Source: Gammaproteobacteria bacterium (GTDB taxonomy: Bacteria; Pseudomonadota; Gammaproteobacteria; Pseudomonadales; Halomonadaceae). From it: a DNA stretch of 13,702 nt. The notes under the pieces are model-generated. The model ran no database searches. It was not told the origin of the DNA and saw only the letters and a list, made by a program, of their open reading frames with translations. The position numbers and the translations under genes were made by a program. This document shows positions 7,215 through 13,702 of this stretch, in pieces. The DNA is taken from positions 1-13,702 of the forward strand of contig JAMCZP010000297.1 of assembly GCA_023485185.1 (NCBI GenBank), read 5' to 3'. Position 1 is the stretch's first letter. The number at the start of each line of letters is the position of its first letter.

Positions 7215-8222
7215 ATGCAAGCAGTACTTAACCGTCGGCTATTGTGGGTCGGTGGCAAAGGGGGCGTGGGTAAAACCACCGTAGCGGCTTCGTTAGCGGT
7301 GCTTGCCGCTAGTCGGGGAAAGCGGGTGTTAGTGGTGTCCACGGATCCTGCTCACAGCTTAGGTGATGTGTTTGATCGTGAGCTGGGCGATGTGCCACGC
7401 CGCCTGTTACCCAACCTTGATGCGATGGAAATCGACCCTGACATTGAGGTAGAGGCCCACTTAAAGCGGGTCACGCAGCAGATGCGCCGCTACGCGGCTC
7501 CTGAAATGATGCAGGAGCTGGAACGCCAAATGCGCTTAACCCGTCAATCACCGGGCACCCAGGAAGCAGCATTGCTCGAGCGGCTTGCGCGCTTAATGGT
7601 GGATGATACGGCTCCCTATGACCTGATTATTTTTGATACCGCACCCACAGGCCATACGCTAAGGCTTCTAACCCTCCCCGAAGCTATGGCCGCCTGGACC
7701 GATGGTTTGCTGACCCATAACCGTAAATCGGCTGAACTGGGTAAGGTGTTGGATCATCTGACGCCTAAACGCGGTCGCGATGTGGCAACGCCTTTTGACG
7801 ATCCTACTGAAGACCCACTGGATGATTTAGACGAGCGTACCCGCGATGTTGCTAAAACGCTAATCACTCGTCGCCGCTTATTTCATCAAGCAAGACGCCG
7901 TATTGAAGACCCTAAGGCATGCAGCTTCCTGTTTGTGATGACACCAGAGCGGCTGCCCATACTAGAGACCGATCGTGCTGTTCGGGCGTTAGAAGACGTG
8001 CATATACCCGTTGCAGGTACGCTGATTAATCGAGTGATACCTGCCGATGCAGACGGGGCTTTTCTGCAAGCGCGTAGAGAGCAGGAGGCGAGTTACTTGG
8101 CGCGCATTGATACGCTGTTTGCTCGTTTACCGCGGCCCACCTTGCCCTGGTTACCGACTGATGTTCAGGGTATTGAAGTGCTAGAAATGTTGGCAGGCAA
8201 GCTCGAGCAGCAGGGCTTTTAA
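7215..8222 (+). CDS. ArsA/Get3-family ATPase
   Basis: This gene encodes a 335-residue cytoplasmic P-loop ATPase. The deviant Walker A with signature Lys is at residues 13-21 (GGKGGVGKT), switch I at 44-51 (DPAHSLGD), and switch II/Walker B at 141-148 (DTAPTGHT). It is one ArsA half, so it should work as a homodimer like Get3, whereas E. coli ArsA carries two fused copies. No arsenic genes (arsB, arsR, arsC) are nearby, so arsenite export is unlikely. Its place after cstA and the CC-tail gene suggests a chaperone-like or energising role for that module, which is inference. I chose the ATG at 7215 because GGGGA lies 5 nt before it. An in-frame TTG at 7203 overlaps the region before that site and is less likely. 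The stop TAA overlaps the next ATG by one base. Confidence 0.88.
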   Translation: MQAVLNRRLLWVGGKGGVGKTTVAASLAVLAASRGKRVLVVSTDPAHSLGDVFDRELGDVPRRLLPNLDAMEIDPDIEVEAHLKRVTQQMRRYAAPEMMQELERQMRLTRQSPGTQEAALLERLARLMVDDTAPYDLIIFDTAPTGHTLRLLTLPEAMAAWTDGLLTHNRKSAELGKVLDHLTPKRGRDVATPFDDPTEDPLDDLDERTRDVAKTLITRRRLFHQARRRIEDPKACSFLFVMTPERLPILETDRAVRALEDVHIPVAGTLINRVIPADADGAFLQARREQEASYLARIDTLFARLPRPTLPWLPTDVQGIEVLEMLAGKLEQQGF

Positions 8223-9298
8223 TGCGGGTATTACTGTTATCTGCTTATGAAGCCGTCAGTCACCGCTACTGGGCGCAGAGTTTAATGGCGCAGCTTGATG
8301 ACATTGAGTGGACGTTATTGACCCTGCCGCCACGCCACTTTGCCTGGCGCATTCGCGGTAACCCCTTGAGTTGGATGTTAAAAGACCACGACACTCTGAG
8401 TCAGTCGTTTGATGTGGTGCTGGCTACCTCGATGGTGGATCTCGCCACCTTGATTGGTCTTTTTCCACATCTTGGCCAGGCAAAAAAGATCGTTTACTTT
8501 CATGAAAATCAGTTTGCCTATCCGGAATCAAGCGATCAGATGCCGCAAGTGGAAGCCAAGATGGTTAATCTCTATACGGCGCTAGCCGCGGACAGCGTGG
8601 TATTTAACAGTGCCTACAACCGCGACTCCTTTATTGATGGTGCGCGGGCCTTTTTGAAAAAGATGCCGGAAAATCTCCCCGCCGCTAAACCATTGGAAGC
8701 GCTACGCGAGCGTGCCAAGGTATTCCCGGTGCCCATTGCCGATAGCTCAGCACTTGGCCAACAATCGGTCGTTAAACAAGCAGTGCCACAGCGTATCGTC
8801 TGGAATCATCGCTGGGAGTATGACAAAAATCCCGATGACTTCTTTGCCGTACTGTTTGCATTAAGTGAGGCTGGAGTGGCGTTTGAGCTGGCGGTACTGG
8901 GTCAGCGCTTTCGCCAAACTCCCGCTATTTTTGAGGAGGCGGAGCAGCGGTTGGCAAAGCATATTATCGCCTGGGGGCCACAGCCAGAGGTGGCTTATCG
9001 TGAGCTGCTGGATAGCGCTGGCATTGTAGTGTCGACCACTTGGCACGAGTTTCAAGGGCTGGCAACCATGGAAGCGGCCCAGCGTGGGGCGCTGCCATTA
9101 GTGCCCGATAGGCTCTGCTTCCCTGCGCTTTATCCTGCTGCCTATCGCTATGATGGCACCCGGGAAGGACTTTACACACGACTTTATGCTTGGCTAACTG
9201 ACCCGACTAGCCGTCCTGAGCCCCTTGATACTACCGCTTGGCAGTGGCCTGCTTGGCGCGGGGCCTATCGACAGTTGCTAGGGGCCTCAGGACGCTAA
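8222..9298 (+). CDS. DUF3524 glycosyltransferase, tRNA-queuosine alpha-mannosyltransferase-like
   Basis: This 358-residue protein has a GT-B layout. The N-terminal half matches the DUF3524/QTMAN (human GTDC1) pattern: a start of LLLSAYEAVSHRYWAQSL, then LPPRHFAWRIRGNPLSWM at ~35-52, YFHENQFAYP at 92-101 and VFNSAYNRDSF at ~127-137. The C-terminal half holds a glycosyltransferase-1-type nucleotide-sugar site (STTWHEFQGLATMEAAQRGALPLVP). The vertebrate relative adds mannose to queuosine in tRNA-Asp. Whether bacterial members act on tRNA is unsettled, so the substrate here is inferred. The ATG shares one base with the ArsA-like stop (TAATG), which points to translational coupling. The 3' end overlaps the convergent carbonic-anhydrase-like gene by 4 bp. 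Confidence 0.82.
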   Translation: MRVLLLSAYEAVSHRYWAQSLMAQLDDIEWTLLTLPPRHFAWRIRGNPLSWMLKDHDTLSQSFDVVLATSMVDLATLIGLFPHLGQAKKIVYFHENQFAYPESSDQMPQVEAKMVNLYTALAADSVVFNSAYNRDSFIDGARAFLKKMPENLPAAKPLEALRERAKVFPVPIADSSALGQQSVVKQAVPQRIVWNHRWEYDKNPDDFFAVLFALSEAGVAFELAVLGQRFRQTPAIFEEAEQRLAKHIIAWGPQPEVAYRELLDSAGIVVSTTWHEFQGLATMEAAQRGALPLVPDRLCFPALYPAAYRYDGTREGLYTRLYAWLTDPTSRPEPLDTTAWQWPAWRGAYRQLLGASGR

Positions 9299-10365
9299 TC
9301 AAGTCGGTCTAAGCGGCGGGTTGGCCAGTGCACCACGGCGGTATGGCGGCGCATTTTATGCGCCAAAATTGGGTGCTCGCGGCGAATGACCTGTTCTGCA
9401 AAATCCGATAGAAAGTGTGATTTAAGCTCTGCACGGGCACGGTCAACGCCGCTATGCTGGTAGGGCGTTGACGCCAGCAGCATAAAGCCATCCTCTGGAA
9501 TTCTCCCAGCGCGCATATTGGCGTCAATGATAGTGGCTGCTGTGCCAATGGGGGCTGCTAAATCAGGTCCGTAAGGCCCAATAATCAAGGCAGTATTGTG
9601 CAGGTGTAAGAAATCAAAACCACGACCAATGCAGATCACCCATTCGCGGTGCTCAATATCAAGCTCTCGCTCAACACCTTGCAGTTCACTAACGTGGGTT
9701 AGGTTGCCTTCTAGCAGGGGGAGTAAATCACGCTGCATAGCGTGGGGCATGTCTGGGCAAATGGCATTGAGTTGACTGCTTAGCACTTCGGGGGCGTGTC
9801 CTATCCATTCACGCACATCGAGTGTTTCGCCTTCGTGCCCATGAAGAATCAGTGCATCGCTATCGGTTTCAAAACCGCACACCAGCGGGTAAACCTGTTG
9901 GTGGTCTTGGCCAAATAGCTTGCCCGCCTGTTCGGCAATCTCATAGGCGTGTGCTTTAGCGGCCTGTGTATCGCAATTAAAACCAGCGCAGCCGCGGGCT
10001 GTGTTACCGCTAGAAAAGTGATAGGTAATCAACATTAGCGTAGCCCGCCCCGCCTGAGCCGAATCGACTACCGTATCGGTTAACAATTCACCTAAATAGG
10101 GCCAGCCCAGATCAAAAATACCGCCCAGGTTACGAAACGGAGTAATGATCCCTAGCGGTGTGCGGGTAGCGTGGGGAATATGAATGCGCCCATCCATGCA
10201 CTTCATTACTACAATGGAGGTGGGGTGCTGTGCCATATAGCGTTGCCGAGCCAGCCATGCGCCAGGGCTACAGAAGTGCTCCGCATGTTGCTTAGAGAGG
10301 TCCAGAAGCGCATCAATGCGCTGCTCGATGGGCTGGTCGTGTAGCAGCGTGGCGGGGGTAGGCAT
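9295..10365 (-). CDS. CsoSCA-like carbonic anhydrase family protein
   Basis: This 356-residue protein has the zinc-site pattern of beta-type carbonic anhydrases in the spacing of the carboxysomal CsoSCA branch: CMDGR gives Cys56, Asp58 and Arg60, then His116, with Cys126 or Cys131 in TARGCAGFNCD. In CsoSCA the ligands are Cys, a distant His, and a Cys 11 residues after it, whereas classical beta enzymes have H-x2-C. Expected activity is CO2 hydration, but key ligand spacing is not exact (10 residues from His116 to Cys126). No other carboxysome gene is visible. The gene begins 12 nt after the nth stop, with GGAG 6 nt before the ATG, so it is probably co-transcribed with nth and perhaps rsx. 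The C-terminus is basic and Arg-rich (MRRHTAVVHWPTRRLDRLD). The family call is moderately sure, the activity less so. Confidence 0.62.
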   Translation of the reverse strand: MPTPATLLHDQPIEQRIDALLDLSKQHAEHFCSPGAWLARQRYMAQHPTSIVVMKCMDGRIHIPHATRTPLGIITPFRNLGGIFDLGWPYLGELLTDTVVDSAQAGRATLMLITYHFSSGNTARGCAGFNCDTQAAKAHAYEIAEQAGKLFGQDHQQVYPLVCGFETDSDALILHGHEGETLDVREWIGHAPEVLSSQLNAICPDMPHAMQRDLLPLLEGNLTHVSELQGVERELDIEHREWVICIGRGFDFLHLHNTALIIGPYGPDLAAPIGTAATIIDANMRAGRIPEDGFMLLASTPYQHSGVDRARAELKSHFLSDFAEQVIRREHPILAHKMRRHTAVVHWPTRRLDRLD

Positions 10366-10377
10366 GGAGGACTCCGT

Positions 10378-11016
10378 CTATGCGATTTCGGTTTTGTCTT
10401 TATAGTCGCACAGATCCTCAATAATGCAGCTACCACAGCGCGGCTTGCGGGCTATGCAGGTGTAACGGCCGTGCAGGATCAGCCAGTGGTGGGCATCTTG
10501 TAAAAATGCTTTCGGCACATGGCGCAACAGTTTCTGTTCCACCTCAACTACGTCCTTCCCCTTGGCAATACCGGTACGATTGGAGACACGAAAAATATGC
10601 GTGTCCACCGCCATAGTAGGTTGGCCAAACGCCGTGTTGAGAATCACATTGGCGGTTTTACGGCCTACGCCAGGCAGGGCTTCTAACGCTTGCCGGGTAT
10701 TAGGCACTTCGCCGCCGTGCAGGTTGACCAGCATATGGCAGGTTTTCATTAGGTTTTCGGCTTTGGTGTTGTACAAGCCAATGGTTTTAATGTGTGCCTT
10801 CAGCTCATCAATACCCAGATCAATAATCGCCTGGGGAGTATTGGCAACGGGATAGAGGCGTGCGGTGGCTTTGTTCACTCCCACGTCGGTGGCTTGTGCG
10901 GAAAGTAGCACGGCCGCCAGCAGTTCAAAGGGCGTATTCCAATTAAGCTCGGTAGTGGGATGGGGGTTCTCTGCCTGAAGGCGAGCAAAAATTTCATGAC
11001 GCTTTTGGGCATTCAT
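10378..11016 (-). CDS. nth: Endonuclease III (DNA glycosylase/AP lyase)
   Basis: This gene encodes a 212-residue protein aligning end to end with E. coli Nth (211 residues). It removes oxidised pyrimidines and cleaves abasic sites in base-excision repair. The helix-hairpin-helix with the catalytic Lys is LPGVGRKTAN, the catalytic Asp lies in VDTHIFRVSN, and the C-terminal [4Fe-4S] ligands follow the C-x6-C-x2-C-x5-C pattern in CIARKPRCGSCIIEDLC. I chose the ATG at 11016 (MNAQKRHEIF) because it matches the E. coli start and has AAGAG 7 nt before it. An upstream in-frame ATG at 11067 would add 17 residues with no homology. The gene follows rsxE by 55 nt, the same order as in E. coli, and precedes the carbonic-anhydrase-like gene. 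I see no odd features. Confidence 0.97.
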   Translation of the reverse strand: MNAQKRHEIFARLQAENPHPTTELNWNTPFELLAAVLLSAQATDVGVNKATARLYPVANTPQAIIDLGIDELKAHIKTIGLYNTKAENLMKTCHMLVNLHGGEVPNTRQALEALPGVGRKTANVILNTAFGQPTMAVDTHIFRVSNRTGIAKGKDVVEVEQKLLRHVPKAFLQDAHHWLILHGRYTCIARKPRCGSCIIEDLCDYKDKTEIA

Positions 11017-11071
11017 GGCGTGTCTCTTTATGTATACGAGCGATGCTATATAAGCGCTTTGAAGCATGCCG

Positions 11072-11788
11072 TTATTTAATGGTGCCGGTAACCCTTACGC
11101 GACGCTCAACACGTGGGGCGGATGCGACTGGCCGGGCGCGGGCAGCGCTGCGCTGATCAATGGCGTTTTTAAGGGCGATTAACATGCCTGCCACAAAGAA
11201 GGCCCCGGGCGGCAGAACAAAAAACAGAAACTGATAGTCGTCGGCAATAGTCAGTTGCCAACTGGCTGCTTGTGGCCCAAATAACAGCGCCATATCGCTA
11301 AATAGCGTGCCTTGGCCAAGTAGCTCGCGTAGGGCGCCCAGTACCACCAGTACCACAGCAAAACCTAACCCCATCATAAAGCCATCAATGGCAGCTGGCA
11401 GCACCGGTTGACGTGAGGCAAAGGCATCGGCACGGCCAAGAATGGCGCAGTTGGTAACGATCAGCGGAATAAAAATACCCAGCACTTGATAGAGTGGGTA
11501 GGCGTAGGCGGCCATGAGCATTTCGGCGCAGGTTACAAAGGCGGCAATCACCATCACAAAAGCAGGTAGGCGTACGGCATTAGGTACTTGGTTGCGAATC
11601 AGCGAAATCACCGTGCTGGCGCCGACCATCACCAGTAGCGTGGCTATTGCCAAGCCCAGCGCATTGACCACGCTGCCGCTCACCGCTAACAGCGGGCAGA
11701 GCCCCAGTAGTTGCACCAGCGCGGGGTTATTCGACCAGAGCCCATCACGGGCAAGTTGGCGCCATTGGCTAATGGGAGTGAGGCTCAT
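11072..11788 (-). CDS. rsxE: Electron transport complex subunit RsxE/RnfE
   Basis: This 238-residue inner-membrane protein has about six hydrophobic helices and family segments such as [22 protein letters not shown] near the N-terminus, [17 protein letters not shown] in the middle and [20 protein letters not shown] near the end. With RsxA it forms the membrane iron-sulfur core of the Rsx/Rnf complex, which moves electrons from NADH or to ferredoxin-like acceptors with ion transport. In E. coli it keeps SoxR reduced. The start overlaps the rsxG stop by 4 nt (ATGA). The C-terminal ~30 residues are Arg-rich and probably cytoplasmic ([20 protein letters not shown]). The conserved Cys in [10 protein letters not shown] is a likely cluster ligand. 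Confidence 0.95.
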   Translation of the reverse strand: MSLTPISQWRQLARDGLWSNNPALVQLLGLCPLLAVSGSVVNALGLAIATLLVMVGASTVISLIRNQVPNAVRLPAFVMVIAAFVTCAEMLMAAYAYPLYQVLGIFIPLIVTNCAILGRADAFASRQPVLPAAIDGFMMGLGFAVVLVVLGALRELLGQGTLFSDMALLFGPQAASWQLTIADDYQFLFFVLPPGAFFVAGMLIALKNAIDQRSAARARPVASAPRVERRVRVTGTIK

Positions 11789-12420
11789 TGGCCGGGCTCC
11801 TCAAATGTCATTGGTAGTGGCGTGTCGGCAGCGTATTGCAACGCCCTGTGCACCACATTGACCACGGCCCTAGGGGTAATGGTTGCACCGGTAAAGGCGT
11901 CAAAGTAACCACCGTCTTTGCTCACCGCCCAGCCCCTTGGCGGCAAACTCTCAAGCCCCAGGCCATTAAACTGGGTGATCCAGTCGCTGCGGCGGCGCTC
12001 AATATCGTCGCCTAGCCCAGGTGTCTCCTGGTGCTGGGTAACCCGCACGCCGCTAATACGCTGTTGCTGGTCAATACCAATAAGTAAGCGGATTTCGCCG
12101 TTATAACCTTGCCGTGTAACAACGGGAAAAATGATTGCGCTGTTGTGCTGATCGTTAACCCACCAGCCTTGGCTTTCGCTCTGTAGCCCGAGTGCTTCCG
12201 GATTGGCGAGGGTAAAGGTGCTTTCCAATACCTGGCTGACCGGTATATTTGCCAAGGTTTGGGGTAATACTTCTTGAAGCTGGCGATGTTGGTAAGCTAA
12301 CTGATGATTGGCGATGCGCTCGGCGGTTAGTGCACGGGTTAACGCCACGCTGCCTGCCGTCACCAGAGCAAAGGCGCCTAAGGCGAGGGCGCCGCGCTGC
12401 ATGGCTTGAAACACTGTCAT
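11785..12420 (-). CDS. rsxG: Electron transport complex subunit RsxG/RnfG (covalent FMN)
   Basis: This 211-residue protein is anchored by one N-terminal helix (residues ~9-29), with the rest in the periplasm. The FMN_bind domain carries the flavinylation motif TGAT at 177-180 ([11 protein letters not shown]), so Thr180 should bear phosphoester-linked [29 protein letters not shown] at ~115-140 is the usual FMN-domain core. The motif starts with Thr instead of the more common Ser, which the family tolerates. Attachment needs the flavin transferase ApbE, whose gene is not in this window. The gene overlaps both rsxD and rsxE by 4 nt, so subunits are probably made in step. Confidence 0.95.
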   Translation of the reverse strand: MTVFQAMQRGALALGAFALVTAGSVALTRALTAERIANHQLAYQHRQLQEVLPQTLANIPVSQVLESTFTLANPEALGLQSESQGWWVNDQHNSAIIFPVVTRQGYNGEIRLLIGIDQQQRISGVRVTQHQETPGLGDDIERRRSDWITQFNGLGLESLPPRGWAVSKDGGYFDAFTGATITPRAVVNVVHRALQYAADTPLPMTFEEPGQ

Positions 12421-13463
12421 GCCTGCTCTCCCGACTTTGCTGGCTGGGATTTTCGCTGACCAGTGGGGCGTGGCACGCTATATATATCCAATAGCGGCAC
12501 GCACAGGTTCATCAGCAAGACTGCAAACGCCACCGCGTCCGGGTAGCCACCGAAGGTGCGAATAATCATAACCAGCGCGCCAATGCCAGCCCCATAAATC
12601 AGTTTTCCGCGTCGGCTGCTCGCGGCTGAAACGGGGTCGGTAGCAATAAAGAACGCCCCGAATAGCGTGGCCCCGGTAAGTAGGTGAAACAGCGGTGAAC
12701 CAAAGTGGCTGGGGTCGCTGAGATAAAACAGCGTGGCAAGCACCAATACGCTACCCAGCATCGCGATCGGGATGTGCCAACTGATAATCCGCTTCATAAG
12801 CAACAACACACCTCCCGCTAACCAAGCAAGCCCCACCCATCTCCAGGCACTCAGAGTGCCTTCGGGTAACGGATTGGTTGCCCAAAACTCACTGGCAAGC
12901 AGGGCGCCGCCTTTATGCTTAAAGGCATCCAGCGGCGTGGCACCGCTTAAACTATCCAGTTGGGTGGTCGGCAGTGTTCCAGTAATTTGGCTCCAGAAGT
13001 CGCTCGGTATGAGCGCTTGGGGTGGTGCCCAAAGTGTCATGTAGGTAGGGAAAGAAACCAACAGCAGCGCATAACCCACCATGGCAGGGTTGAAGGGGTT
13101 ATGGCCCAAACCGCCGTATAGCTGTTTGGCAACCACTATCGCTGCGACCATCCCGACAAAGATTAGCCACCAAGGGCTGGCGGGGGGCAGCGATACACCC
13201 AATAAAATCCCGGTAAGCAGGGCGCTTGAATCATTCAGCGTTACCTGGATGGGGCGCTTGCGTAGATGTAGTAACGCTGCTTCAAGGGCGACCCCGAAGG
13301 TTGCGGCAAGTAAGACATTGCTGATCACCCCAAGGCCAAAAAAATAGCTCATGGTGGCGATGCCTGGCAGCGTCGCAACGATTACCCAGCGCATTAAGCT
13401 CGCCGTGGCAGGTATCGCTGCGGAGTTGCCGTCGTTCACCTGAGAGGCGTGCATCATGCTCAT
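12417..13463 (-). CDS. rsxD: Electron transport complex subunit RsxD/RnfD (covalent FMN, membrane)
   Basis: This 348-residue polytopic membrane protein has about nine helices. The family FMN-attachment motif is SGATPLDAFK, with Thr176 the expected flavin site. Other family segments are YGGLGHNPFNPAMVGYALLLVSFP (~116-139) and FIATDPVSAASSRRGKLIYGAGIGALV (near residue 280). Within the Rsx/Rnf complex it is the ion-translocating flavin subunit next to RsxG. The ATG at 13463 lies in an ATGA overlap with the rsxC stop, and its own stop overlaps rsxG in the same way. The first ~20 residues (MSMMHASQVNDGNS) are poorly conserved, and a second ATG two codons in could serve instead. Confidence 0.95.
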   Translation of the reverse strand: MSMMHASQVNDGNSAAIPATASLMRWVIVATLPGIATMSYFFGLGVISNVLLAATFGVALEAALLHLRKRPIQVTLNDSSALLTGILLGVSLPPASPWWLIFVGMVAAIVVAKQLYGGLGHNPFNPAMVGYALLLVSFPTYMTLWAPPQALIPSDFWSQITGTLPTTQLDSLSGATPLDAFKHKGGALLASEFWATNPLPEGTLSAWRWVGLAWLAGGVLLLMKRIISWHIPIAMLGSVLVLATLFYLSDPSHFGSPLFHLLTGATLFGAFFIATDPVSAASSRRGKLIYGAGIGALVMIIRTFGGYPDAVAFAVLLMNLCVPLLDIYSVPRPTGQRKSQPAKSGEQA

Positions 13464-13702
13464 GATGATTCCTTACTGGGCTGCTGATTGCGCGCTTGGG
13501 CAAGCTGCAACTCTGCCGCCCGTAAATTCTCCTGGGCGGTGGCAAGCTGCATTTCTAAATCATCTAAGGGCTGTTTGGGGTCTTCCTGGGCCACCCGCGC
13601 CAGGGTCTTTTCCGCCTTTTTGACCGATGCTTTGGCAGCTGCATGGGCAATCCGCAGTCCGCGTAAATCGACAGTATCGCTGCTGGCCGCGGCACTGGTG
13701 GG
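13460..13702 (-). CDS. rsxC: RsxC/RnfC, C-terminal tail only (gene enters from right edge)
   Basis: The frame is open for 80 codons from the right edge to TGA at 13460, which overlaps the rsxD ATG. The visible tail is an Ala/Gln/Lys/Glu-rich coiled coil (IAHAAAKASVKKAEKTLARV, QLATAQENLRAAELQLAQARN). That is typical of the variable C-terminal extension of gammaproteobacterial RsxC. The NADH-binding and [4Fe-4S] domains lie outside the window. The identity rests on position before rsxD and the tail composition. Confidence 0.88.
   Translation of the reverse strand, partial: PTSAAASSDTVDLRGLRIAHAAAKASVKKAEKTLARVAQEDPKQPLDDLEMQLATAQENLRAAELQLAQARNQQPSKESS

Noticed and set aside
7215..8222. Arsenite pump ATPase as the function of the ArsA-like gene
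   Set aside because: The protein is a single ArsA half and no arsB, arsR, arsC or arsD gene is nearby; context ties it to cstA instead.
11017..11067. 17-residue N-terminal extension of Nth from the ATG at 11067
   Set aside because: The E. coli enzyme starts at the position equivalent to 11016, and a ribosome-binding site fits that start.
11043..11067. Possible hairpin between rsxE and nth (ATGCT/AGCAT arms)
   Set aside because: The stem is only 5 bp with a 15-nt loop and no T-run, so it is not a credible terminator; rsxE and nth are probably co-transcribed.

Overview
This window looks like the chromosome of a heterotrophic gammaproteobacterium, most likely a member of the Halomonadaceae. 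The grounds are the moderate GC content by eye, the rsx(rnf)CDGE-nth gene order typical of Gammaproteobacteria, an endonuclease III close to the E. coli protein, and a sodium-symporter/histidine-kinase regulator of the CbrA/CrbS/MxtR kind. The genus is inferred from overall similarity, not proven. I see no rRNA, tRNA, CRISPR, insertion sequence or prophage gene.

Region 1 (1-4850, minus strand) is a signalling operon read right to left: a stand-alone receiver protein, a membrane PAS/degenerate-kinase/3'-5' exonuclease fusion, a 69-residue two-helix membrane protein, and a large SSS-type symporter fused to a histidine kinase. The last gene runs off the left edge just after its phospho-acceptor His. 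The genes are almost contiguous. The junction between the exonuclease and the small membrane protein is a 17-bp tandem duplication that creates a chain of ATGA stop/start overlaps.

Region 2 (4851-5198) is a 348-bp divergent control region with two short dyads. No promoter could be called confidently.

Region 3 (5199-9298, plus strand) is a four-gene run: a short-form CstA carbon-starvation transporter, a 100-residue soluble protein ending in Cys-Cys, an ArsA/Get3-like ATPase, and a glycosyltransferase of the DUF3524/tRNA-queuosine mannosyltransferase type whose ATG overlaps the ATPase stop. A perfect 11-bp-stem hairpin followed by a T-rich run lies inside the second gene. It could attenuate transcription between the transporter and the genes after it.

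Region 4 (9295-13702, minus strand) reads right to left: rsxC (C-terminal end only), rsxD, rsxG, rsxE, nth, then a CsoSCA-like carbonic-anhydrase-family protein. The Rsx/Rnf genes encode membrane subunits of the ion-coupled electron-transfer complex that in E. coli keeps SoxR reduced, and are joined by 4-nt ATGA overlaps. The last gene of this run meets the glycosyltransferase gene tail to tail, with the two coding regions overlapping by 4 bp.

Taken together, the left half looks like nutrient sensing and uptake (a transporter-like sensor next to a carboxylate or peptide transporter), and the right half like redox maintenance, DNA repair and possibly CO2/bicarbonate chemistry. The least understood parts are the pseudokinase-exonuclease fusion, the CstA/CC-tail/ArsA module with its embedded hairpin, and the carbonic-anhydrase-like gene, which has no carboxysome genes nearby.
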